From the NCBI GenBank assembly GCA_964575715.1, contig CAZNSG010000368.1, forward strand, positions 1 to 14,285: a stretch of DNA of 14,285 bases, written 5' to 3'. This document shows, in pieces, positions 5,129 to 12,181 of the stretch; within the stretch, counting starts at the first letter, position 1, and every line of letters starts with the position of its first letter. This DNA comes from PNAI01 sp964575715 (GTDB lineage: Bacteria; Pseudomonadota; Alphaproteobacteria; Rhizobiales; Xanthobacteraceae). Position numbers and translations under genes: made by a program. The notes beneath the pieces are model-generated. The model did not search any database. It was not told the DNA's origin and saw only the letters and a list, made by a program, of their open reading frames with translations.

Positions 5129-8032
5129 TCATTCCGCTGCTGACAGATAGTCTTCCAACGGCGGGCACGAACAGACCAAGTTGCGATCGCCATAGACATT
5201 GTCCACGCGGTTGACCGGACACCAGTATTTATCGTGCAGCAGCGATTTCACCGGAAAACACGCCAAGGTTCGCGAATAAGGATGCTTCCAGCCGTCGTCG
5301 GCGAGGTCGAGTACCGTGTGCGGCGCGTTCTTGAGGACGTTATCCTCGGCGTCCATCACATTTTTCTCGACCGCCGCGATCTCCGAGCGGATGGCGATCA
5401 TCGCGTCGCAAAAACGATCGAGCTCGGCCTTCGATTCCGATTCCGTCGGCTCGATCATCAGCGTGCCGACCACCGGGAAGCTCATGGTCGGCGCATGGAA
5501 TCCGTAGTCGATCAGCCGCTTGGCGATATCGTCCACCGAGATGCCGGCCGTCTCCTTGAACGGCCGCGTGTCGAGGATGCATTCATGCGCGATGCGGTCG
5601 TGCTCGCCTTTGTAGAGCAGCACATAATGGCCTTCGAGCCGCTTGGCGATGTAATTGGCGTTGAGGATGGCGGCTTGCGTCGCGGCAAGCAATCCGTGCC
5701 CGCCCATCATCATGATATAGGTCCAGGAGATCGGCAAGATCGCCGCCGAGCCGAACGGCGCGGCACTCACCGCGCCGACCTGCGCGCTCTTGCCCGGCAT
5801 CATCGGATGCCCAGGCAGAAATTCCTCGAGATGTTTTTTTACGCCGATCGGCCCCATGCCGGGGCCGCCGCCGCCATGCGGAATGCAGAAGGTCTTGTGC
5901 AGGTTGATATGGCTGACATCGGCACCGAATTTGCCCGGCTGCGCCAGTCCGACCTGCGCGTTGAGATTGGCACCGTCGAGATAGACCTGCCCGCCGTGCT
6001 GGTGAACAATGCCGCAAATGTCGCGGATCGCGGACTCGAACACGCCATGCGTTGACGGATAGGTGACCATCACCGCCGCGAGCCGGCTAGAATATTGCTC
6101 CGCCTTCTTGCGCAAATCGGCGAGGTCGACATTGCCTCTGCTATCGCAGGCGACCACCACCACTTCCATGCCGGCCATCTGCGCCGATGCCGGATTGGTG
6201 CCGTGTGCCGATGACGGGATCAGGCAGACATTGCGTGCGGTATCGCCGCGGCTCAAATGATAGGCGCGGATGACGAGCAGCCCGGCATACTCACCCTGCG
6301 CGCCGGAATTGGGCTGCAACGAGACCGCATCATAACCGGTGATCTCGCACAGCTGGGCGGCGAGATCGTCGATCATTTCCTTGTAGCCGGCGACCTGATC
6401 CAGCGGTGCGAACGGATGGATATTGGCGAATTCCGGCCAGGTGATCGGGATCATCTCCGCCGTGGCGTTGAGCTTCATCGTGCAGGAGCCGAGCGGGATC
6501 ATGCTGCGGTCGAGCGCGAGGTCGCGATCGGAGAGCTTGCGCATATACCGCAGCATTTCCGTTTCCGAGCGATGTCGGTGAAAGACTGGGTGAGTCAGGA
6601 AGTCACTGCGGCGGGAAAGGGGCGATGGGATCGTCCCGTCGGTCTGCGCACTCGTATTGTCGAATGATGGCGCGACCGATTTTCCCTTGGAGTGCGGGCC
6701 GAACGCCCGCCACACCGCTTCGACCACCGCCGGTGTAGTGGTTTCATCGCAACTGATTCCGATGCGGGCCTGCGCGTCCGAACCGATTTTGCGGAGGTTG
6801 ATCCCTTCTGCCACGGCATTTTTTAAAACATCCGACTGCCGCTCGTCTACTTCGACAGTGAAGGTATCGAAAAATGCAGATTGTTGCACGGACCAGCCGA
6901 GTTCCCTCAGCCCCTTAGCCAATGTTGCTGCGGTACGATGAACCTTCCGCGCAATGTGTCGAAGCCCGCCTGGGCCATGATACACCGCATACATCGATGC
7001 GATCACTGCCGGTAGAACTTGCGCAGTGCATATATTAGATGTCGCTTTTTCGCGGCGAATGTGTTGCTCGCGTGTTTGCAGCGCCAGGCGGTAGGCCGCA
7101 CGGCCGCGGCGATCGACCGACACACCGACGATACGGCCGGGAAGCGCACGCTTATGGGCGTCTGTTGTCGCAATAAAAGCGGCGTGCGGACCGCCATAGC
7201 CCATCGGCACCCCGAAGCGCTGCGTCGATCCAATCGCGATGTCGGCGTCAAATTCACCAGGAGGGGTAATCAGGGTTAGAGCGAGTAGATCGGTCGCCAT
7301 CACTGCGATCGCACCGGTCGCATGCAAGGCGGAAATGACCGTTCGGAAATCTCGAATATCACCCGATGTTCCGGGATATTGCAGCAATGCTCCGAAAACC
7401 GCGGATGTCTGAAGATCCTTCATCGGGTTGCCGACGATGATCTTCCAATCCAACGGCTCAGAGCGCGTGCGTACCACCGCTATTGTTTGCGGGTGGCATT
7501 CCGCATCGACAAAAAAAGCATTCGGGCGCTCATTTACCACACGGTGCGCCATTGTCATCGCCTCAGCCGCTGCGGTCGCCTCGTCGAGCAACGAGGCATT
7601 CGCGATGCTAAGCCCGCATAGATCCGCGATCATGGTCTGAAAATTCAGCATAGCCTCTAGCCGACCCTGGCTGATCTCGGATTGATAAGGGGTATAGGCC
7701 GTGTACCAAGCGGGGCTTTCAAGAATATTGCGTTGGATCACAGGCGGAACAATTGTTCCGTAGTAGCCCTGCCCGATCAGCGATGTAAATATTTTGTTTT
7801 TTCCCGCAATGGCGCGCAATTTCTGGAGCGCTTCGGCTTCTGAAATTCCGGCTGCCAGCGCGAGCGGCACTTGCTGCCGGATTGCGTCTGGCACAGTTTG
7901 CGAGATGAGTTCGCTGATGTCCGACGCGCCGACGGTCGCCAGCATGTCAATCATGTCCGCGGGCGATGGCCCGATATGCCGGCGCGAAAAATCGCTCGTG
8001 TCAAAGTCAACGTCGGAATTACTGGCAGGCAT
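5129..8032 (-). CDS. gcvP: Glycine dehydrogenase (decarboxylating), P protein of the glycine cleavage system, single-chain form
   Basis: PLP enzyme that decarboxylates glycine and passes the aminomethyl group to lipoyl-GcvH; EC 1.4.4.2. It has 967 residues, normal for the fused (non GcvPA/GcvPB) form. The N-terminal half has RRHIGPSPADM near residues 17-27, IGQGYYGTIVPPVIQRN, WYTAYTPYQSEISQGRLEA and NASLLDEATAAAEAM. The second half opens with DFLTHPVFHRHRSETEMLRY and carries SHINLHKTFCIPHGGGGPG, with Lys713 as the PLP Schiff-base residue. It ends with the conserved CSCPPLEDY. The frame is open upstream to 8152 inside gcvH, but conserved sequence begins only after ATG 8032, where AAGG lies eight bases before; that start leaves 55 bases after gcvH. 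The two halves differ in base composition (see findings). The reading frame is intact throughout. Confidence 0.96.
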   Translation of the reverse strand: MPASNSDVDFDTSDFSRRHIGPSPADMIDMLATVGASDISELISQTVPDAIRQQVPLALAAGISEAEALQKLRAIAGKNKIFTSLIGQGYYGTIVPPVIQRNILESPAWYTAYTPYQSEISQGRLEAMLNFQTMIADLCGLSIANASLLDEATAAAEAMTMAHRVVNERPNAFFVDAECHPQTIAVVRTRSEPLDWKIIVGNPMKDLQTSAVFGALLQYPGTSGDIRDFRTVISALHATGAIAVMATDLLALTLITPPGEFDADIAIGSTQRFGVPMGYGGPHAAFIATTDAHKRALPGRIVGVSVDRRGRAAYRLALQTREQHIRREKATSNICTAQVLPAVIASMYAVYHGPGGLRHIARKVHRTAATLAKGLRELGWSVQQSAFFDTFTVEVDERQSDVLKNAVAEGINLRKIGSDAQARIGISCDETTTPAVVEAVWRAFGPHSKGKSVAPSFDNTSAQTDGTIPSPLSRRSDFLTHPVFHRHRSETEMLRYMRKLSDRDLALDRSMIPLGSCTMKLNATAEMIPITWPEFANIHPFAPLDQVAGYKEMIDDLAAQLCEITGYDAVSLQPNSGAQGEYAGLLVIRAYHLSRGDTARNVCLIPSSAHGTNPASAQMAGMEVVVVACDSRGNVDLADLRKKAEQYSSRLAAVMVTYPSTHGVFESAIRDICGIVHQHGGQVYLDGANLNAQVGLAQPGKFGADVSHINLHKTFCIPHGGGGPGMGPIGVKKHLEEFLPGHPMMPGKSAQVGAVSAAPFGSAAILPISWTYIMMMGGHGLLAATQAAILNANYIAKRLEGHYVLLYKGEHDRIAHECILDTRPFKETAGISVDDIAKRLIDYGFHAPTMSFPVVGTLMIEPTESESKAELDRFCDAMIAIRSEIAAVEKNVMDAEDNVLKNAPHTVLDLADDGWKHPYSRTLACFPVKSLLHDKYWCPVNRVDNVYGDRNLVCSCPPLEDYLSAAE

Positions 8033-8087
8033 GGGTTTCACCTTGTTCGGATCGCCATTCGCTAGAGGTTTGACTTCGTAAAGCGCT

Positions 8088-8450
8088 TCATTCAAGCAAT
8101 GCCTCATATGCCTTCTCATCGAGCAAATCCGCGAGCTGGGACGAGTCCGCAATTTTGATTTTAAAGAACCAGCCGTTGCCCAGCGGATCGCTGTTCACCA
8201 GTGACGGCTCATTGGCGATTGCTTGATTGACCTCGGTGACTTCGCCGCTCACCGGCGCATAAACATCCGAAGCAGCTTTGACCGATTCGACGACTGCGAC
8301 CGCCGAACCTTTTTCGAGACGAGCTCCCGGCTCGGGTAGCTCGACGAACACCAGGTCGCCGAGCTGCTCTTGCGCATGTGTGGTAATTCCGACGGTGGCG
8401 ACATCGCCTTCGATACGAAGCCATTCATGATCTTTAGTGAATTTTAGCAT
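8088..8450 (-). CDS. gcvH: Glycine cleavage system H protein (lipoyl carrier)
   Basis: Small lipoylated shuttle of the glycine cleavage complex, 120 residues against 120-130 for the family. It carries the aminomethyl group from GcvP to GcvT on a lipoyl arm. The start MLKFTKDHEWLRIEGDVATV is typical, as is GITTHAQEQLGDLVFVELPE. The lipoylation site is ESVKAASD, with Lys58 as the modified residue, followed by VYAPVSGEVTEVN. The C-terminus GNGWFFKIKI...LLDEKAYEALLE is complete. GGGAG lies about ten bases before the ATG. It sits 24 bases after gcvT and 55 bases before gcvP, in the usual T-H-P order, under the riboswitch upstream of gcvT. Confidence 0.97.
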   Translation of the reverse strand: MLKFTKDHEWLRIEGDVATVGITTHAQEQLGDLVFVELPEPGARLEKGSAVAVVESVKAASDVYAPVSGEVTEVNQAIANEPSLVNSDPLGNGWFFKIKIADSSQLADLLDEKAYEALLE

Positions 8451-8474
8451 TGCGGTTTCTCTCCCGAGCGAATG

Positions 8475-9626
8475 TCAATTTCGTTTATAGCGGTGCGCGA
8501 CGAACGGCAGATCGCTGACACGCAGTGCAACTCGATTGCCGCGCACATCGGCAAAAATCAGATTGCCGGTCACGGCGGCATCTCGATCCACGTAACCCAT
8601 GGCAACGGGGGTCTGCGTGCTCGGCCCAAATCCGCCGGACGTCACGGTGCCAATCGTTTCGGTGGATTTATCATCCGCGTAGAGCTTCGCGCCGCCGCGA
8701 GCCGGGGTGCGATCTTCCGCTTTCAGACCGATGCGCCTGCGCGCCACTCCGCCTGATAATTGCCAAAGAATGATGTCAGCGCCGGGAAATCCGCCGGCAC
8801 GCGCTCCGCCGGTCCGGCGCACTTTCTGGATCGCCCACTCGAGCGAAGCCATGACCGGTGTCGTCGTCGGATCGAGATCCGACCCGTAAAGGCAGAGACC
8901 GGCTTCCAGCCGTAGACTGTCGCGCGCGCCAAGGCCGACCGGCATAACCGATTTGTCGCTGCACAGTGCACGAACCAATTGTTCGACACAGTCCGACGCA
9001 ATGCTGATCTCGTATCCGGTCTCCCGCTTATAGAACAATCGCGACACCTCGCACGCTGAGCCTACCATCTGCACGGAGCGCACGTCCATGAAACGCATGG
9101 CGGCAACCACCGGCGCGAGCTGCGACAATACCGCTTCGGCCGAGGGCCCCTGCAGCGCGATGAGCGCACGGTCAGGTAACGACGTAATTTTGCACGTCGA
9201 TTCTAAGTGCAGGCGCAAATGTGCCAAGTCAGCGATCTTGCAAGCGGCATTGACGATGAGCATCAGGTGGTCGCCACGGTTGGCGATCATCAGATCGTCC
9301 AGAATACCCCCAGTCGTATTGGTAAACAGCGAATAGCGTTGCCGCCCTTCCGCAATTCCTACGACATCAATGGGCACCAAGGCCTCGATGGCGCGGGCCG
9401 CATCTTCTACACGCCCGGAATTCGGATATACCGCAATCTGTCCCATGTGAGAGACGTCGAACAAACCGGCAGCGGCGCGGGTGTGCCGGTGCTCGGTCAT
9501 GATGCCAGCGGAATATTGCACCGGCATTTCGTAACCGGCAAAAGGCACTATTCGCGCACCACGCTCGACGTGAAACCTATAAAGCGGCGTCCGCAGCAGT
9601 GGCGCGGCTTGATGCGTCTCTATCAT
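8475..9626 (-). CDS. gcvT: Aminomethyltransferase, T protein of the glycine cleavage system
   Basis: Tetrahydrofolate-dependent enzyme that releases ammonia from the aminomethyl-lipoyl arm of GcvH and forms 5,10-methylene-tetrahydrofolate; EC 2.1.2.10. It has 383 residues from ATG 9626. Family landmarks are LLRTPLYRFHVERGARIVPF (residues 10-29), GYEMPVQYSAGIMTEHRHTR, GLFDVSHMGQI (54-64) and GGILDDLMIANRGDHLMLIV (107-126). The Asp pair at 110-111 lies where the catalytic Asp of the T protein sits. The C-terminal barrel is complete. An earlier ATG at 9650 is in frame, but TGTGGGG lies seven bases before 9626 and nothing comparable precedes 9650, so the shorter form is chosen. It is the first gene of the operon and is preceded by a tandem glycine riboswitch. 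Confidence 0.95.
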   Translation of the reverse strand: MIETHQAAPLLRTPLYRFHVERGARIVPFAGYEMPVQYSAGIMTEHRHTRAAAGLFDVSHMGQIAVYPNSGRVEDAARAIEALVPIDVVGIAEGRQRYSLFTNTTGGILDDLMIANRGDHLMLIVNAACKIADLAHLRLHLESTCKITSLPDRALIALQGPSAEAVLSQLAPVVAAMRFMDVRSVQMVGSACEVSRLFYKRETGYEISIASDCVEQLVRALCSDKSVMPVGLGARDSLRLEAGLCLYGSDLDPTTTPVMASLEWAIQKVRRTGGARAGGFPGADIILWQLSGGVARRRIGLKAEDRTPARGGAKLYADDKSTETIGTVTSGGFGPSTQTPVAMGYVDRDAAVTGNLIFADVRGNRVALRVSDLPFVAHRYKRN

Positions 9627-9673
9627 GCGCGACCCCACAGGTTCGCGCATTGCACCATTCGAACGCTAATGAG

Positions 9674-9734
9674 AAAAAAACCAAATTTCATCTGGGCACC
9701 TCATTGCAGCAATCGTGCCGCTATCATGGTGCCC
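9674..9734 (-). promoter_or_regulatory. Riboswitch expression platform: long hairpin followed by a T-run
   Basis: Directly after the second aptamer the transcript has GGGCACC (9734-9728) pairing with GGTGCCC (9700-9694). Nested inside is GCGGCA/TGCTGC around a CGAT loop. This gives a 7-pair plus 6-pair hairpin with one internal loop. A run of seven T (9680-9674) follows 13 bases later, too far for a textbook intrinsic terminator. GCAATGAG (9707-9700) can instead pair with CTCATT-A-GC (9673-9665), which would open the long hairpin. The gcvT ribosome binding site lies further down, near 9635. Mechanism (transcription or translation control) is inference. Confidence 0.5.
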
Positions 9735-9735
9735 C

Positions 9736-9798
9736 CTCTGTTTGTTTGCCTGAGAACGTTATCCCGTCGGCGGACGCAACGCGCGCCTCTTTCCAGAG
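9736..9798 (-). promoter_or_regulatory. Glycine riboswitch, second aptamer
   Basis: Second aptamer of the tandem pair. P1 is CTCTG (9798-9794) with CAGAG (9740-9736). The conserved core is present: GGAAAGAGG after P1, GCCGACGGGATAA (9771-9759) in the P3 region, and TCTCAGGCAAACAAACAGAG (9755-9736), which is the diagnostic 3' sequence. It is separated from the first aptamer by a 12-base linker. The class is known to bind glycine and usually switches gcv genes on at high glycine. Confidence 0.9.
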
Positions 9799-9810
9799 TC
9801 TATCAATCAA

Positions 9811-9880
9811 CGCGGTCCTTTTGCCTGAGAGTTTCCGAGGCGGTTGCTCCTTCGGCGTCGGAAGACCGATCTCTCCCGCG
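9811..9880 (-). promoter_or_regulatory. Glycine riboswitch, first aptamer
   Basis: First aptamer, in the leader of gcvTHP. P1 is CGCGG (9880-9876) with CCGCG (9815-9811), a perfect five-pair stem. GGGAGAG follows the 5' strand. GCCGAAGGAGCAA (9856-9844) and CTCTCAGGCAAAAGGACC (9831-9814) match the family consensus closely. The linker TTGATTGATA after P1 is complementary in part to ATCAA in the 5' leader (9891-9887), consistent with the leader-linker helix known for this class. gcvT starts 184 bases after the end of this aptamer. Confidence 0.94.
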
Positions 9881-10071
9881 ATGATTTTGATGTAATCTAA
9901 TTTATTGACCTATGATAATCTCACTTTTTCGATTTTGGCTGTTAGCCATAACTCGTTCGCGTTAACGAGTCCAATGATACGTCTTGTTCATTTCCATCGC
10001 ATTCAAGTATCAGCGCAATCGCGCACCGGCGCAAGAATTGAATACGCGAATATCATCATCGCGCTGACACG
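9881..10071 (-). promoter_or_regulatory. Leader and promoter region of the gcv operon
   Basis: AT-rich for this window, with no gene. On the minus strand TTATCA, a 17-base spacer and TTACAT lie just before the first aptamer; this is a weak promoter match. A perfect inverted repeat ACTCGTT/AACGAGT (9951-9957 and 9964-9970, six-base spacer) lies about 75 bases upstream of the aptamer and could be an operator. Close to the sdaA remnant stop, GCTGAC-AC-GTCAGC (10063-10076) and CGCGA/TCGCG (10045-10063) are two short hairpins that could end the upstream operon, but no T-run follows them. Confidence 0.35.
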
Positions 10072-10386
10072 TCAGCATCCGACAACATTGACGACTAATC
10101 CGCCGAGACTGGTCTCCTTGTACTTCCGCCGCATATCCTCACCGGTCTGGCGCATCGTTTCGATCACCGTATCTAGCGGAGCATCTGAACCCAGCAGCTC
10201 GAAAAACTGGTAAGCCGCATGCATCGGCCCGACGGTGTGCGAGCTTGGCGGCCCGATGCCGATGGTGAACAGGTCGGCCACGCTGATTAGCGCATCAAAC
10301 CAGCGATTGCTCGCCTTTGCCGGCTTGTCTTTGGCCTCCATCAGCATTCTCAGGTCCTTGGCTTTCTTGATTGTGGCGTGATGCAC
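10072..10386 (-). pseudogene. sdaA: L-serine dehydratase (serine ammonia-lyase) remnant with most of the enzyme deleted
   Basis: A 104-codon open frame that joins the two ends of L-serine dehydratase. Residues 34-64 (ISVADLFTIGIGP, then SSHTVGPMHAAYQFFELL) are the normal N-terminus of the enzyme. Residues 69-104 (APLDTVIETMRQTGEDMRR, then KYKETSLGGLVVNVVGC and stop) are its normal C-terminus, including the final cysteine. An intact single-chain enzyme is about 450-460 residues, so some 380 are missing between them, including the middle cysteines of the iron-sulfur site and the substrate domain. The junction lies near 10177-10191 and is in frame. The 33 residues before ISVADLF are not sdaA-like, and the usual start codon is now CTA. 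It cannot be an active enzyme. It lies 22 bases after the LLM gene and upstream of the gcv operon, a fitting place for a serine sink. Confidence 0.85.
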
Positions 10387-10408
10387 CGCTGCCTGGTGAC
10401 GACGACGC

Positions 10409-11362
10409 TTACGCCTTTAGTCGCGGAATGATCTCGCGCGCGATAATCTCGACCTGTTCAGGTTGATACTTATAGGGGACGAAGATGAGTTTCTGGACGC
10501 CGACAGCAAGATGCTCTTTCAATTGCGCCACGCATTCATCGACGGTGCCAAGAATGGCGCTGTCCTTGGTCGATTCACTCCACGACGCATAATCCCATTC
10601 CTTACCCAGCCAATCCATCATGTCGCTTTCGATCGCGGCGCGCGACTTGCCTATTCTGATCGGCAATTGCGTGGCATTGAGCAAGCTGTCAGGATCCTTA
10701 CCGCCCTCTTTGGCAAAGTTGCGGATTTTCTCCCACGATTTTGCAAAGCTTTCCGGCCGATAGAAATACGTCAGCCAGCCGTCGCCGCTGAGTGCGGCGC
10801 GCTTGAGCACAACATCGACATAGCCGCCGATCAGGATTGGCGGGCGCGGCTTTTGCACCGGTTTGGGATACATCACACCGGCGGGAATCTTATGATAAGT
10901 GAATTCGCCCTTGACCATATCCTCGGTCCAGAAACGGGTCAGGATTTCAAGATTTTCATCCATGATCTTGCCGCGCTTCTCGAACGGCACGCCGACGGCG
11001 TCGAATTCGCGCCGGTACCAGCCGGAGGCCATTCCCATCAGCATGCGTCCGTCGGACAGCAAGTCCATGCTGCTCAACTGCTTAGCTAGCATCACGGGAT
11101 TGCGCAGCGGCAGCACCAGGATGCCGGTGCCAAGTTTAATCTTTTTGGTACGGGCAGCGACCGCCGTCAGCAATGTGAGCGAATCGATGATGGGGAAATT
11201 CGGCTGCACGCCGAGCAACACGTGATCCCATACCCAGAGTGAGTCGAAGCCGAACTGCTCCATCTTCACGCCGTATTCGACCAATGCCTTTATATCCGGC
11301 ATTTCCGGATAAGTCGTAAAATTTCGCGCGGCGATGCCGAACGTTCCAGACAATTGCGTCAT
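10409..11362 (-). CDS. LLM class (luciferase-like) flavin/F420-dependent oxidoreductase
   Basis: TIM-barrel oxidoreductase of the bacterial luciferase-like family (PF00296), 317 residues. Members use FMNH2 or reduced F420 to oxidise or reduce small organic substrates. Typical landmarks: MEQFGFDSLWVWDHVL near residues 34-49, RTKKIKLGTGILVLPLRNPV, the conserved LLSDGRMLMGMASGWYRREF (about residues 102-121) with VGVPFEKRGKIMDENLEIL, then PKPVQKPRPPILIGG. It ends with GTVDECVAQLKEHLAVGVQK. A TTG at 11368 is in frame, but GGGGAG six bases before ATG 11362 decides the start. It lies 45 bases after the CoA-transferase beta subunit, so it is probably in that operon. Cofactor and substrate cannot be told from sequence. 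In Alphaproteobacteria both FMN and F420 are possible. Confidence 0.9.
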   Translation of the reverse strand: MTQLSGTFGIAARNFTTYPEMPDIKALVEYGVKMEQFGFDSLWVWDHVLLGVQPNFPIIDSLTLLTAVAARTKKIKLGTGILVLPLRNPVMLAKQLSSMDLLSDGRMLMGMASGWYRREFDAVGVPFEKRGKIMDENLEILTRFWTEDMVKGEFTYHKIPAGVMYPKPVQKPRPPILIGGYVDVVLKRAALSGDGWLTYFYRPESFAKSWEKIRNFAKEGGKDPDSLLNATQLPIRIGKSRAAIESDMMDWLGKEWDYASWSESTKDSAILGTVDECVAQLKEHLAVGVQKLIFVPYKYQPEQVEIIAREIIPRLKA

Positions 11363-11407
11363 TTCCAACTCCCCTATCGCTACAATTCGAATTTGTGCAG
11401 ACGCGCA

Positions 11408-12181
11408 TTAGGCGGTGTAAAATCTCTCGGGATCAAGCTCGCGCACTACACTCAACTCCTGGTCGGTCGGCGGTTCGGTCACACCCAAGTCATCGGCAAA
11501 GTTCAACTTGAACCCGGTGTTGTCCTGGACCTGCTCGCGGGTCACGCCTGGATTGAGCGCGATCACCCGCATCCGTCGCTCCTTTTCATCGAAATCGAAT
11601 ACTGCCAGATCCGTGACGACGCGATACATCCCGCCGGCCACTAGACCGCTGTCGTAACGGGTTTTGCCACCGCGCAGAAAGCCGGGGCTGGTGATGAAAT
11701 CCACGTGCTCCACGAAACGGCGTTTTTGGTGCTTCAACGCAACGATCATCTGCGCGAGGCTGGCGATGTCATTGCCGCCTCCGGTGCCCGGCAAACGGGT
11801 CTTCGGATGGGCAGGGTCGCCGATGAAGGAGCTGTTGAGGTTTCCGAATTGATCGATCTGGGCGCCACCCATAAAGCCGACGTCCACATAACCGCGCTGG
11901 AGCAGCAGCAGCACTTCTGCGCTGCCCAACACCATATTGGCGCGCACCGTGCAGCGCTGATCATTGGTCGAAGGCGGCAGTTTGCCCGGCTCGATATAGG
12001 CGCCGATGACGCCGCCCTCGAACAAGATGGTCAGCCCGGGACAACTCACCCGCTGCGCGAGCGTAGCAGCCAGAAGCGGAATGCCGACACCGGCGAACAC
12101 CACCTGCCCGCTTTTGAGTTGGCGGGAGCTAAGAATAGTCAGCAATTCCGTCGCGGTATGGGTGGGTGCCTTAAGCATCAT
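11408..12181 (-). CDS. Class I CoA-transferase, beta subunit (GctB-like)
   Basis: Beta subunit (257 residues) of a heteromeric family I CoA-transferase that moves CoA between carboxylic acids through an enzyme-glutamyl-CoA thioester. It matches the glutaconate CoA-transferase B pattern over its length: SGQVVFAGVGIPLLAATLAQ (24-43), the catalytic-Glu strand TILFEGGVIG (Glu55, aligned with Glu54 of GctB), VGFMGGAQIDQFGNLNSSFI, GDPAHPKTRLPGTGGGNDIA, and HQKRRFVEHVDFITSPGF. The Glu is present, so a true transferase is more likely than the related hydrolase-type IpdAB enzymes. GGGGAGGG five bases before ATG 12181 is a strong binding site. The start overlaps the end of the alpha subunit by 11 bases, implying coupled translation. 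The acid substrate is unknown. Confidence 0.9.
   Translation of the reverse strand: MMLKAPTHTATELLTILSSRQLKSGQVVFAGVGIPLLAATLAQRVSCPGLTILFEGGVIGAYIEPGKLPPSTNDQRCTVRANMVLGSAEVLLLLQRGYVDVGFMGGAQIDQFGNLNSSFIGDPAHPKTRLPGTGGGNDIASLAQMIVALKHQKRRFVEHVDFITSPGFLRGGKTRYDSGLVAGGMYRVVTDLAVFDFDEKERRMRVIALNPGVTREQVQDNTGFKLNFADDLGVTEPPTDQELSVVRELDPERFYTA

Noticed and set aside
5234..6055. 273-codon plus-strand frame opposite gcvP
   Set aside because: It mirrors highly conserved GcvP sequence including the PLP lysine region; no independent evidence.
8033..8152. Extended GcvP N-terminus starting inside gcvH
   Set aside because: The extra 40 residues overlap the end of gcvH and do not resemble GcvP; conserved sequence starts after ATG 8032.
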